From: Asticcacaulis sp.
GTDB lineage: Bacteria; Pseudomonadota; Alphaproteobacteria; Caulobacterales; Caulobacteraceae
Length of the DNA stretch: 64,000 nucleotides
Reading direction: 5' to 3'
NCBI GenBank assembly: GCA_024707255.1
Contig: JANQAC010000001.1
Location: forward strand, 806,001-870,000
Below the pieces are notes generated by a model. The model did not search any database and was not told the DNA's origin. It was given only the letters and a program-made list of their open reading frames with translations. Below are positions 8,135-16,121 of the stretch, piece by piece; position 1 is the stretch's first letter, and each line of letters starts with the position of its first letter. The position numbers were made by a program, and so were the translations under genes.

Positions 8135-9529
8135 ATGCGACACGTCCAAAGACACGCGCCGCCCTTAAACGTCGGTTTGCTTGCCCTGATGGCCGGCGCC
8201 GGCCTGCTCGTTATGGCCCGCCCGGCCCTGGCCGCCGACCAGGCCACAGACCGGCGCCTGGCTGAGATCAAACAGGCTCTGCAAGTTCAGGAAAGCCGAC
8301 TGAACACACAAGAACAACAGTTGGCCGACCAGCAGAAAACGCTGGCCACCCAACAGGCGGAAATCGACAGGCTGCGGGCGGAACGCGATGGCCTGCTCGC
8401 TGATATTCGGGCCGGCCGCAGCGATGCTCCGGCGGGGAGCGACACGGCCGTGCCCTATGCCAGCCTTTCGCCAAATACCAGTTCCACTCCCGGCGCCCTC
8501 TCCGGTTCGGATACCTCCACATCCGGCGCGCCGGCCATGACCGTGTCCCAGGTCGAACCCATGCGGCCTGATCCCCTGCCGCAACAGCCGGTCGGGGCCG
8601 CACCGCCGCCCAAAAAGGTCGAGGAGGTCGCCGCCCTGCCGGAACATGTCGGGGTTCTCACCCCGAAAGGCAAACTCGTCTTCACGCCGTCGCTGGATTA
8701 TGTCCGGTCCAGTTCCAACCGCCTGGTCTTCCGCGGTGTCGAAATCGTCCCCGGCATCCAGGTGGGCGTCATCGAGGCCAATGATGCCGACCGTGATTCG
8801 GCGGTTGCCACCGTTGCCATGCGCTATGGCCTGACCAGCCGGCTGGAGGTGGAAGCCCGCATCCCCTATGTCTATCGTCATGACCGCGTCACCACCCTGG
8901 CACAGCGCGACGAGACCATCAACCGAACCAGCGAACTCGATGGCCAGCAGATCGGCGATGTCGAATTCTCGGCGCGCTATCAGCTCAATGAGGTCCGCCC
9001 CGGCCGCGCCATATTCGTCGCCAATGCGCGCATCAAGCCCCCTACCGGCCTCAGCCCCTACGATGTCGGCTATGATCAGTTCGGCGTCGCCACCAGTCTG
9101 GCCACCGGGTCGGGATTCTGGGCGATCGAAGGCGGCATCACCATGCTTTACCCCAGCGATCCGGGCGTTATCTTCGGCAGCCTGAGCTATCTGCACAACG
9201 TACCGCGCGATATCAACAAGGAAATCGGCGGCGCCATGGTCGGCCGTGTCGAACCGGGTGATGCCATCAGTGCCAGCCTGGGCTTCGGCCTGGCGCTCAA
9301 TCCGCGCTTCTCGGTGTCATTCGGCTACAGCCACAGCTTCATCTTCCCGACCAAGACACAGATCGGCACCACCATTCAGCAGTCCAACAGCCTTCAGGTC
9401 GGCTCCCTTCTGATGGGCTGGTCCTACCGCGTGAATGACCGCATGACCCTGACCAATAATTTTGAATTCGGGGTCACCAGCGATGCCCCCGACATGCGCA
9501 TGGTCGTCGCAGCACCCATGAGTTTTTAA
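8135..9529 (+). CDS. FapF-like outer-membrane protein: coiled coil plus C-terminal beta-barrel
   Basis: The start at 8135 lies seven bases after CGGGGAG and gives 464 residues with a signal peptide (cleavage near ALA-A, residue 33). Residues ~36-96 are a heptad-patterned coiled coil rich in Gln/Glu/Leu (EIKQALQVQESRLNTQEQQL). A Pro/Ser/Thr-rich linker runs to ~175. From ~185 to the end there are alternating strands typical of an outer-membrane barrel (FTPSLDYVRSSSN, AMRYGLTSRLEVEARIPY, FSVSFGYSHSF), ending in a terminal Phe. This three-part design is that of FapF, the trimeric pore that exports Fap amyloid subunits in Pseudomonas. The barrel also resembles the phenol-degradation MetA-type porin family. 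The assignment rests on architecture and neighbours, not on alignment. Confidence 0.7.
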   Translation: MRHVQRHAPPLNVGLLALMAGAGLLVMARPALAADQATDRRLAEIKQALQVQESRLNTQEQQLADQQKTLATQQAEIDRLRAERDGLLADIRAGRSDAPAGSDTAVPYASLSPNTSSTPGALSGSDTSTSGAPAMTVSQVEPMRPDPLPQQPVGAAPPPKKVEEVAALPEHVGVLTPKGKLVFTPSLDYVRSSSNRLVFRGVEIVPGIQVGVIEANDADRDSAVATVAMRYGLTSRLEVEARIPYVYRHDRVTTLAQRDETINRTSELDGQQIGDVEFSARYQLNEVRPGRAIFVANARIKPPTGLSPYDVGYDQFGVATSLATGSGFWAIEGGITMLYPSDPGVIFGSLSYLHNVPRDINKEIGGAMVGRVEPGDAISASLGFGLALNPRFSVSFGYSHSFIFPTKTQIGTTIQQSNSLQVGSLLMGWSYRVNDRMTLTNNFEFGVTSDAPDMRMVVAAPMSF

Positions 9530-9621
9530 GGGCGCAAATACTGATTTGAGCCAAAAAGCAAGTCAATATTCTGCGATTATTGGACAGTCTTATGTATTTG
9601 GTTAATAAGGAAAAATAAATA

Positions 9622-9642
9622 CTCGAACCGGTACTTTTCGAG
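9622..9642 (+). repeat. Small hairpin in the leader of the repeat-protein gene
   Basis: CTCGAA (9622-9627) and TTCGAG (9637-9642) form a perfect six-base stem around a nine-base loop, about 80 bp before the start of the repeat protein. The surrounding 190-bp gap is A+T-rich and probably holds a second promoter or a 5' leader for the major subunit. The role is inferred. Confidence 0.35.
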
Positions 9643-9719
9643 GGAACTTTTCTGGCTTGACCCGATTTAATGAAGTGAAGGACGGTCCTTCAGAATTCAT
9701 GAATTCGAGGTTCACTCAA

Positions 9720-10678
9720 ATGACCAGCAAAAGCATCAAATTACTTGCGTCCGCTTCCGCCATGGCCCTTGGCCTGATGATGGCCGGCGCTGCTTACGCG
9801 CAAATCCACAATGAAGCAGACGACGGCTCGACGGGCACGCTCAATGCCTATAACGACAACTCGCTCGATAATGTCGGCAATGCCACTGCCACCGATTCCG
9901 GCAACACGACCACCAACACCGACGCTTCCAATCAGGGCAATGACAACTCGACCAACTCTGCCACACTTGGTGTGTCGGTTGCCGATTCGGGCAATACGAC
10001 CACCAACACGGACAATTCCAACAATGCCGTAACCGACAATTCCAATAACTCGGTTACGGATAATTCGAACAATTCGACCAACACGGCCGATTCCGGCAAC
10101 GACAATTCAATCAATACGAATGTCGCCGACTCCGGCAACGACAACTCGAACAACTCGGTCAATACGGCCGATTCGGAAATGACAATTCCAACAGCTCGAC
10201 CAATACGGCCGATTCCGGCAATACCACGAACAATACCGATAACTCGAACAACTCGACCAATACCAGCCTTGCCGACTCGGGCAACGACAATTCGAATAAC
10301 TCGACGAATACGGCCGACTCCGGCAATGATAATTCCAATAATTCGACAAACACCAGCGTTGCCGATTCCTACAACGCGGACAGCTCGGGCTCTGGCAATG
10401 TCACCGATTCGAACAACACGGACAGCTCTACAAATGTCGCCTATATCAGCCTGACCAATCAGGATCTGTCGGCCAGCGTGACCGGCTCCAGCGTCAGCCT
10501 GAGTGCGGCCGATCAGGACCAGGAAGGTAACCTCACAACCGGTAATATCGTGGCGCGCGGCGGTTCATACGCCAACTTCTCAGGCGTCCAGACCGCCAGC
10601 TCGAATACCGGCATCGGCTCCATCAACCAGGCCGCCACGGCCCTTTCAGCGAACGCCAATATCAGCTTCGGTCAATAG
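9720..10678 (+). CDS. Secreted Asn/Asp/Ser/Thr repeat protein, candidate amyloid major subunit (frameshifted near 10176)
   Basis: The start at 9720 follows a GAGG and yields a signal peptide ending AYA-Q. The mature chain consists of about ten degenerate repeats of the form ADSGNDNSNNSTNT, with no Cys and almost no aromatic residues. It ends in a non-repetitive ~80-residue C-terminal module (ISLTNQDLSASVTG... ANFSGVQTA... SANANISFGQ). At 10176-10177 the expected codon GGC of a repeat is reduced to two bases, so the frame changes and the annotated frame runs into an Arg/Pro-rich nonsense tail ending at 10454. Restoring one base gives a continuous 319-residue protein to the TAG at 10676-10678. 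It follows the FapF-like gene. No transport or enzymatic domain is visible; an amyloid role is inferred from context. Confidence 0.65.
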
Positions 10679-10685
10679 GCTGAGC

Positions 10686-10712
10686 GCCGGGCACGACAAC
10701 ACCGTGCCCGGC
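10686..10712 (+). terminator. Strong hairpin between the two subunit genes
   Basis: GCCGGGCACG (10686-10695) pairs perfectly with CGTGCCCGGC (10703-10712) over a seven-base loop, eight bases after the stop of the repeat protein. Only a weak T-rich stretch (TACTTT) follows. It may act as a partial terminator or 3' stabiliser that lowers expression of the downstream genes relative to the major subunit. Confidence 0.55.
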
Positions 10713-10760
10713 TCTACTTTCCGCGTGTCTCAAAGTCCGCTTTCAGAAAGTGTACCAGCC

Positions 10761-11153
10761 ATGTCCGCCAAATATCTGTTTCCCACTTGCCTTGCCGCGC
10801 TAGCCCTGACGGCGGCCCTGCTCCCGGCTGCGGCGCTTGCCCAGGCGGCCCCAGTTACCACCCTGTCGGTTAGCCCGCCGGACGCCGATACCCCCACACC
10901 GCTCGCGCCTGATGAACTGGACGGCATCAGCGCCGAAGGGGCGATAACCAATGTCATCACCAACCAGGATCTGAGCGCCACCAACAGCGGCAACACCATT
11001 GTCGCCGGCACGGTCCAGAACGGCGACATCAATTTCTCCGGCAATGCGCTGACCGGCTTCAGCGGTGTCGGCAACTTTGTTACCAACACCGGCAATAACA
11101 ACAATCTGCAAGGCAGTATCAGCGTTGTCGTGACCGGCGCGCCGCTCCCCTAG
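10761..11153 (+). CDS. Small secreted protein sharing the C-terminal module of the repeat protein (candidate minor subunit)
   Basis: This 130-residue protein has a signal peptide (PTCLAALALTAALLPAAALA, then Q). After a short Pro/Asp/Thr linker comes a single module, TNQDLSATNSGNTIVAG, followed by GDINFSGNALTGFSG, NTGNNNNLQG and a final SVVVTG. The order TNQDLSA / GN-I-VA / NFSG / NTG-N-Q resembles the last 80 residues of the preceding repeat protein (TNQDLSASVTG, TGNIVARGG, ANFSGVQ), so the two probably share a fold. It has no repeats. Relative to a major fibre subunit it could be the minor or nucleating component, as FapB is to FapC. This is inference. It lies 82 bp after the repeat gene, beyond a strong hairpin. 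Confidence 0.6.
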   Translation: MSAKYLFPTCLAALALTAALLPAAALAQAAPVTTLSVSPPDADTPTPLAPDELDGISAEGAITNVITNQDLSATNSGNTIVAGTVQNGDINFSGNALTGFSGVGNFVTNTGNNNNLQGSISVVVTGAPLP

Positions 11154-11167
11154 TAAAGTCTTTCACC

Positions 11168-11890
11168 ATGAAGCCCCTGCCTCTCATCACCGCCTGCCTT
11201 GCCCTGGGTTCGGGTGCGCCTCACATGGCGCACGCCCAGGCCATGCTGACCGATGGCGGCATGATGTTCTCGGTGCCCGTCACCAGCATGAAGGACATTC
11301 CCTTCCGCACGGTTGTGCGCCAGCAGTACGACTATAGCTGCGGCTCGGCTGCCCTGGCCACCCTGCTGCACTATCACTACAATATGCCAGTCACCGAGGC
11401 CGAGGTCTTCAAGGCCATGTACGCCACGGGCGACCAGGAAAAGATCCGCAAGGTTGGCTTCTCCCTGCTCGATATCAAGAATTACCTGTCCTCGCGCGGC
11501 TTCCAGGCCGACGGCTACAAGCTGACCTTCGACCAGCTTGTAAAGATCAATCGCCCGGCCATAGCCGTGGTGACAGCCGGCGCCTATCGTCATTTCGTCG
11601 TCGTCAAGGGCGCGCGCAATGGCAAGATTCTGATCGGCGATCCGGCCGGCGGCCTGCGCACCTACAGCAATGCCGAATTTTCACAGATCTGGAATGGTGT
11701 CATCTTCGCCATTCATGCCTCATCCGCCGCCAAGGTGCCGTATAATCGTGACGAGGAATGGAGCCCCTGGGCGCTGGCCCCGCTGGGCCAGCCACTGGGC
11801 GATGCCTCCCTGTCCAGTTTCACCCGCGAACTGCCGCCGATCTATCAGATATCGACCATGATTAACGGCAATTCGCCCACCACACCCTGA
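11168..11890 (+). CDS. Periplasmic C39-type cysteine peptidase, FapD-like
   Basis: This 240-residue protein has a signal peptide (ITACLALGSGAPHMAHAQA) and one C39-like papain-fold domain. The predicted catalytic Cys58 lies in RQQYDYSCGSAALATLLHYH, His142 in AYRHFVVVKG and Asp158 in LIGDPAGG. There is no ABC-transporter part, so this is the free-standing form found as FapD in Pseudomonas fap operons, where it is needed for export or processing of the amyloid subunits. It starts 14 bp after the small secreted protein and ends 8 bp before the next gene, in a tight operon. Processing of the Asn/Asp-rich subunits is the natural guess, but no Gly-Gly cleavage site stands out in them. Confidence 0.8.
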   Translation: MKPLPLITACLALGSGAPHMAHAQAMLTDGGMMFSVPVTSMKDIPFRTVVRQQYDYSCGSAALATLLHYHYNMPVTEAEVFKAMYATGDQEKIRKVGFSLLDIKNYLSSRGFQADGYKLTFDQLVKINRPAIAVVTAGAYRHFVVVKGARNGKILIGDPAGGLRTYSNAEFSQIWNGVIFAIHASSAAKVPYNRDEEWSPWALAPLGQPLGDASLSSFTRELPPIYQISTMINGNSPTTP

Positions 11891-11898
11891 GCCTGTTC

Positions 11899-12459
11899 AT
11901 GACCCGCGCTATCCTTCTCAGCCTCTTTGCCGTCCTGCTGGCCGCGCCCGCCGTGGCTCAGGAAACCGTCGTGCCGGCACAAGACCTGACCGCCAGCGTG
12001 GCGCCTTTAAGCCCGGAAGAACTGAAAGAACAGGTCGGCGGCCTGCGCACCCCCACAGGCATCGAATTCGGCCTGGGCGCCATCATTACCACCTATGTCG
12101 ACGGCCAGCAGGCCCTGCAATCGCACCTGACCTGGACGGACCAGGGGGTGGTCGAGACCACGGATGGCGCTGGGTCACTCGCCGGCGCCGCCGGCGCGGG
12201 CATCAATCTCGGCGGCTCCGTACCAGGTCTCTATCTGCCTGGCGAAAACGGCGGCACGGTCGTCCTGCATGATCTGGGCGACGGCCGTATCGGCAGCGTC
12301 GTGCTCAATACCGCCGACAACCGCGACATCCGCCAGGAAACGGTCATCAATCTCGATATTCCGCAGTTACAACAACTCCAGCAGGACTATGCCGGCCAGA
12401 AGTTCCAGATGAACCTTCAGGATGCCGTGTCGCGGGCGCTGGAAAACGCTAATCACTAA
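11899..12459 (+). CDS. Secreted protein of unknown function, possible FapE-like component
   Basis: This 186-residue protein has a clear signal peptide (LLSLFAVLLAAPAVAQ, cleavage before or after the Gln). Its most distinctive part is LKEQVGGLRTPTGIEFGLGA followed by IITTYVDGQQALQSHLTW, an amphipathic beta-rich section. A Gly/Ala-rich loop and a C-terminal Gln-rich helix (IPQLQQLQQDYAGQKFQMNL) follow. I do not recognise a named domain. Its place as last gene of the operon, its size and its secretion fit the accessory FapE position, but sequence support is weak. It overlaps the convergent carboxypeptidase gene by 11 bp, which marks the operon end. Confidence 0.6.
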   Translation: MTRAILLSLFAVLLAAPAVAQETVVPAQDLTASVAPLSPEELKEQVGGLRTPTGIEFGLGAIITTYVDGQQALQSHLTWTDQGVVETTDGAGSLAGAAGAGINLGGSVPGLYLPGENGGTVVLHDLGDGRIGSVVLNTADNRDIRQETVINLDIPQLQQLQQDYAGQKFQMNLQDAVSRALENANH

Positions 12460-13570
12460 GTTGATCGATAATATCGGCCAGCGCCCTGAGGCAGGTTTCG
12501 CCCAGCGCGCACGACCGGCTGGCAGACCATGCCCGCACCGGCTCCGGCGCATCATTGTGATCCTTGAACGGCATTTCCAGCGTCATGGCGATGGCCTTGA
12601 AGCGCTCGGCCACGGCATTGGTCGAGATCGCCAGGTTAGCCGCGCCCGGCGCCGGAATATCGTAGCCGAACCTGGTCTGGAAGTCTGGCGTGCGCGCCAG
12701 CAGGCGATCGAGATAGGCCTGGTAAAGCGCGCCCCTCGCGTCCGTCCATGATGGCGTGCCCTCGAAACCGGCCATGAAGACATGTGGAATCGCTTCATCG
12801 CCATGAACATCGATGGCGAAATCAACACCGCTATCCGTCATGGCCTGCAAAACGTAGAGGATTTCCGGGCTGCGTTCCATGGTCGGCCCAGCCCATTCGC
12901 GGTTGAGATCGACGCCCGCGGCATTGGTGCGCAGATGCCCGCGCGCGCTGCCATCCGGATTCATATTGAGCACGATGTAAAAGGTGGCCGCTTCGCGCAA
13001 GCTCATCGCCGCCGGATCATTACCGGTCAGGAAGGCGACGGCGCCCTCCATCCACCATTCGGCCATGGTTTCGCCGGGATGTTGGCGCGCATAGAGCCAG
13101 ATCTTGGCCGCGCCATTGCCGAGGGTAAAGAGATCGAGGTCGCGGCCATCAAGCGTCTGGCCCAGCACACGATGCGTCATGCCCGGCAGGGTCTTCGTCT
13201 TTTCCACGAAGGCGTGATGGCGCTGGCTGTCGAAGGGCGCGAAATAGGCAAACCACACCGTATCACCGGCGGGTTTGTGCCGGATGGTCAGGACCCCATT
13301 GTCATAACTTGTGTCGGTACAGAGCCAGTCGGCATTATCGGAACTGACGCGCGCCCGGTAATTTTCCCAGCCGCCCGGATAGGCCGAACCGCCGGCATTG
13401 GTGATCCGCAGGGTCAGGTCGAGCCCGGCCGCGCCATCGACGCGGAAATAGAACCACTGGTAATAATGCGAGCCGTTATCCGGCCGGATCGCCAGATCCC
13501 ATTGTCCGCCTTCCCCACCCAAAACCTCGATATTGCCGCCATCGAAATCGGCTGAGAACGTGACTGACAT
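12449..13570 (-). CDS. M14 family zinc carboxypeptidase, cytosolic (AGBL/Nna1-like)
   Basis: This 373-residue protein starts at an ATG five bases after CGGAGG (13570); the open frame extends six codons further. Residues ~1-125 form the beta-sandwich N-domain typical of cytosolic carboxypeptidases. The catalytic domain shows the zinc ligands in RQHPGETMAEWW (His-x2-Glu) and DVHGDE (His), the substrate-binding stretch NMNPDGSARGHLRTNAAG with VDLNREW, and a catalytic Glu in TLEMPFKDH. No signal peptide is present, so it acts in the cytoplasm, releasing C-terminal residues from peptides or proteins. It converges on the amyloid-like operon and is unrelated to it in orientation. Confidence 0.87.
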   Translation of the reverse strand: MSVTFSADFDGGNIEVLGGEGGQWDLAIRPDNGSHYYQWFYFRVDGAAGLDLTLRITNAGGSAYPGGWENYRARVSSDNADWLCTDTSYDNGVLTIRHKPAGDTVWFAYFAPFDSQRHHAFVEKTKTLPGMTHRVLGQTLDGRDLDLFTLGNGAAKIWLYARQHPGETMAEWWMEGAVAFLTGNDPAAMSLREAATFYIVLNMNPDGSARGHLRTNAAGVDLNREWAGPTMERSPEILYVLQAMTDSGVDFAIDVHGDEAIPHVFMAGFEGTPSWTDARGALYQAYLDRLLARTPDFQTRFGYDIPAPGAANLAISTNAVAERFKAIAMTLEMPFKDHNDAPEPVRAWSASRSCALGETCLRALADIIDQLSD

Positions 13571-13650
13571 GAAACCTCCGGTGCGCAAGACTGTTTCCCG
13601 CGTATCTATCCGAATTCAAAGCGTAACGCTCATCACTTTTCCCGCGATAT

Positions 13651-15917
13651 TCAATTCGGATTATAGATTTTCAGGAAATCCACCACCGCCTGAGCCGTTG
13701 CCAACCGTGCCTCTTCGGTCGTCAGTTCGTGATCGCTGCCCGGCAATTCGGTATAGGTCACCGCCTTGCCTGCGGCTTGAAGCGCATCCCGCATTACCTT
13801 GCTCTGGCGCACCGGCACCGAGCGATCATCAGCCTGATGCACCAGCAGGACCGGCGCCTTGATATCGGCCACCTGGTTGCGCGGCGACAGGGCGCTCCAG
13901 CCGGAGGGATCACCCAGATAGCCTGTAACGATCGATACGGACCCCGGATCGGGCGAAAAGGCGCGCGGCCATACGGGGTCCGCCGTCAGGCTGGCGATCT
14001 GGTCCGGGTCGGGTACGGATCGCTTGCTCTTCACCCAGCCTACATAATCGCCGATATCGGAAATGCCGCCGAGCGAAGCCGCGCAGCGCCAGGTCTCCGG
14101 CGTCGTGGCACCTTCCAGCGCCGCGTAACCGCCATACCCATTGCCGATGATACAGACCCGCGCCGGATCGGCCAGACCCTGGCCGACCAGATAACGAACA
14201 CCATCGGCCAGGTCGGACTGCATCCGTCGCCCCCACTGGCCCTTGCCCGCCGCCATGAAAGCCGGTCCCGCGCCATCCGACCCGCGATAATTGGGTTGCA
14301 GCACCAGATAGCCGCGCGAAGCCAGCACCTGGGCCAGCCAGTCAAACCCGCGACTGTCATGCGCCTGCGGCCCGTCATGCGGCAGGACGATCAGCGGCAG
14401 ACCCTTCGGTTCCGGTTTCGGCGGCAGGGTCAGCAGGGCACCAATCTCCAGACCGTCGCTTGCCTTGTAACTGACGCTCTTTTGCGAGGCGACCCATTCC
14501 GATGGCACTTCCGGGTGGATATCACCGATTTCCAGTGTCTTCCCGGTCGTGAAATCGATGAAATGATAGGCGCCCGGCTCCTCGCCCCCTGGGCGAAGAT
14601 GATCATGCGGTGCGGATCGCGCGCCGTCGAAACGACCGTGACCGCCTGTCCCGGCGCCGCGTCCTGCGCCTTCCGGTAAAGCTCGCTCATAAGGGGATCG
14701 CTCAGGCTGTATTCCGGGGCCTCGCCGGTTTGGACAAAGCCCGCCAGCCGTCCGGTTTCGGGATTGAAAATCGGCCGGTCGCGCGTGGCATCGCCCGGCT
14801 CCAGCGGCGCCGACAATGTGCCGTCCGCCGCCAGTTCGTAATAATGAAACCGCCGGTCGGCGCCGCTGGTGCCGGGTTCGGCATCGAAGATCACGATCGA
14901 CTGACCGTCGCGGCCCAAACCGACCATGAAGGGCGCGAAGGCGGTGGCGCGGTCTTCTATCTTTCGCGTCAGCGCCGGCTTCCACTTGCCATCCACCTTG
15001 CGCTCGCCATCCACCTTGCGCTCGATGGTGAATTGTTCCCTGGTAAAATTATAGACCGACCGGGCGGTGATATTACCCTGTTTGTCGAGCAGCCAGTCAT
15101 CGACATAGCGATGCTCCCGGTCCAGATCGCCACCGCCATCATCAACCAGCTTGCCCAGCCCGGTTTGCGGATCACTGCGCCACAGATAGACGCGCTGGGT
15201 GGGTTGTCCGCCCACCGATTGCTGTCGCAGTTCGAGATAGGGCCCGATCAGTTGCACCTTGCCGTCCACCACGACAGGTTCTGGTGTACCGAGTGCCAGA
15301 TTGGCGTATTCGCTCAGGCGCGCGCCCAGATCCGTGCCGGCGCGCTCGGACACATTCACCGAGGTCACGGCGGTCTGGGCGCGGATACCATAATAGACGC
15401 AGCCTGGCGTTTTCAGCGATTCCATCAGTGAGAGCTGCGCCATGGCTTCAGCGGCGCTGCCCTCCTTGGCCGTATCGGTTTCTGGCCGGTTGATATGGCT
15501 GGATGCCGCGTCACGGCTGGATTGCACCGCACCTTCACAGGTGCCGCGCAGACCGGTGCGCGTGGTCGAGATCAACACATGATCGTCATCCGCCCAGGAA
15601 ATGGCGGAAACAGTACCGGGATTGAGCTTTACGACCCGGTTGCTCCTGTCAGCCACACGATAGGTTATCAGTGCGCGGTAGCTTTCGACCCAGGTCACGA
15701 AGGCAATCTGCGACCCGTCCGGGGACAGGGCTACCTGCTCGATGCGCGGGCGCTTGACGAAAACATTAATCGGCGGCGGTGCATCGACCGGGCGCGGACG
15801 CAAGGCCCCCTTGACCACAACCTCGGTGGTCGCCTGTGCGCAGGCGCTTTCCATGCCGAAAAGCATGGCGGCCAGACTTACGCCTGCTGTCGCTACTGCC
15901 AGGTGAATGCGTGACAT
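13651..15917 (-). pseudogene. S9 family prolyl-oligopeptidase homologue, frameshifted and lacking the catalytic Ser
   Basis: Two overlapping frames together give a 755-residue protein with a signal peptide, a beta-propeller (residues ~60-440, e.g. EQVALSPDGSQIAFVTW) and a C-terminal alpha/beta-hydrolase domain (LPLIVLPHDGPQAHDSRGF). The frame breaks at 14585-14589, where five C on the plus strand stand where six are needed. The hydrolase domain keeps the Asp (HQADDRSVPV) and His (PGSDHEL) of the triad. The nucleophile elbow, however, reads GNGYGGYAA instead of G-x-S-Y-G-G, so Gly replaces the Ser. With the frame restored it would be secreted but probably inactive as a peptidase. The start has a GAGGGG site. 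Confidence 0.7.
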
Positions 15918-16121
15918 CTCAACCCCTCATTTATGCCCCTTCCGCTCTCCGGCTTCATGGCGGACATTTAGGGTACTACAGCGCGAATCCATCCGGTATG
16001 CAAGGCGATATGCTGCCCTGACGTTTAATGCGCGTACCGACGTACCGGTCAGCATTTTTCTTGGCAACGCAACGCATAAGGCCGTATTGAAGGACCAACA
16101 GAGATCTTTTCAGGGCTGAAC

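Noticed and set aside
8165..9196. A 343-residue minus-strand frame within the FapF-like gene
   Set aside because: It lies fully inside a gene with a signal peptide, coiled coil and barrel. The minus-strand translation has no recognisable feature.
9643..9647. GGAAC as the -35 element of an ECF-dependent promoter for the repeat-protein gene
   Set aside because: No matching -10 (CGTT or similar) occurs at 16-18 bases downstream. A five-base match alone is not evidence.
9880..10370. Short repeated DNA units resembling a CRISPR array or satellite
   Set aside because: The units are in-frame, vary at third codon positions and encode a continuous Asn/Asp/Ser/Thr repeat protein after a signal peptide. 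There are no constant repeats with unique spacers.
7390..12459. Curli (csg) system
   Set aside because: No CsgG-type lipoprotein pore, no CsgE/F and no Gln/Asn curlin repeat pattern. The coiled-coil barrel plus C39 peptidase fits Fap much better.
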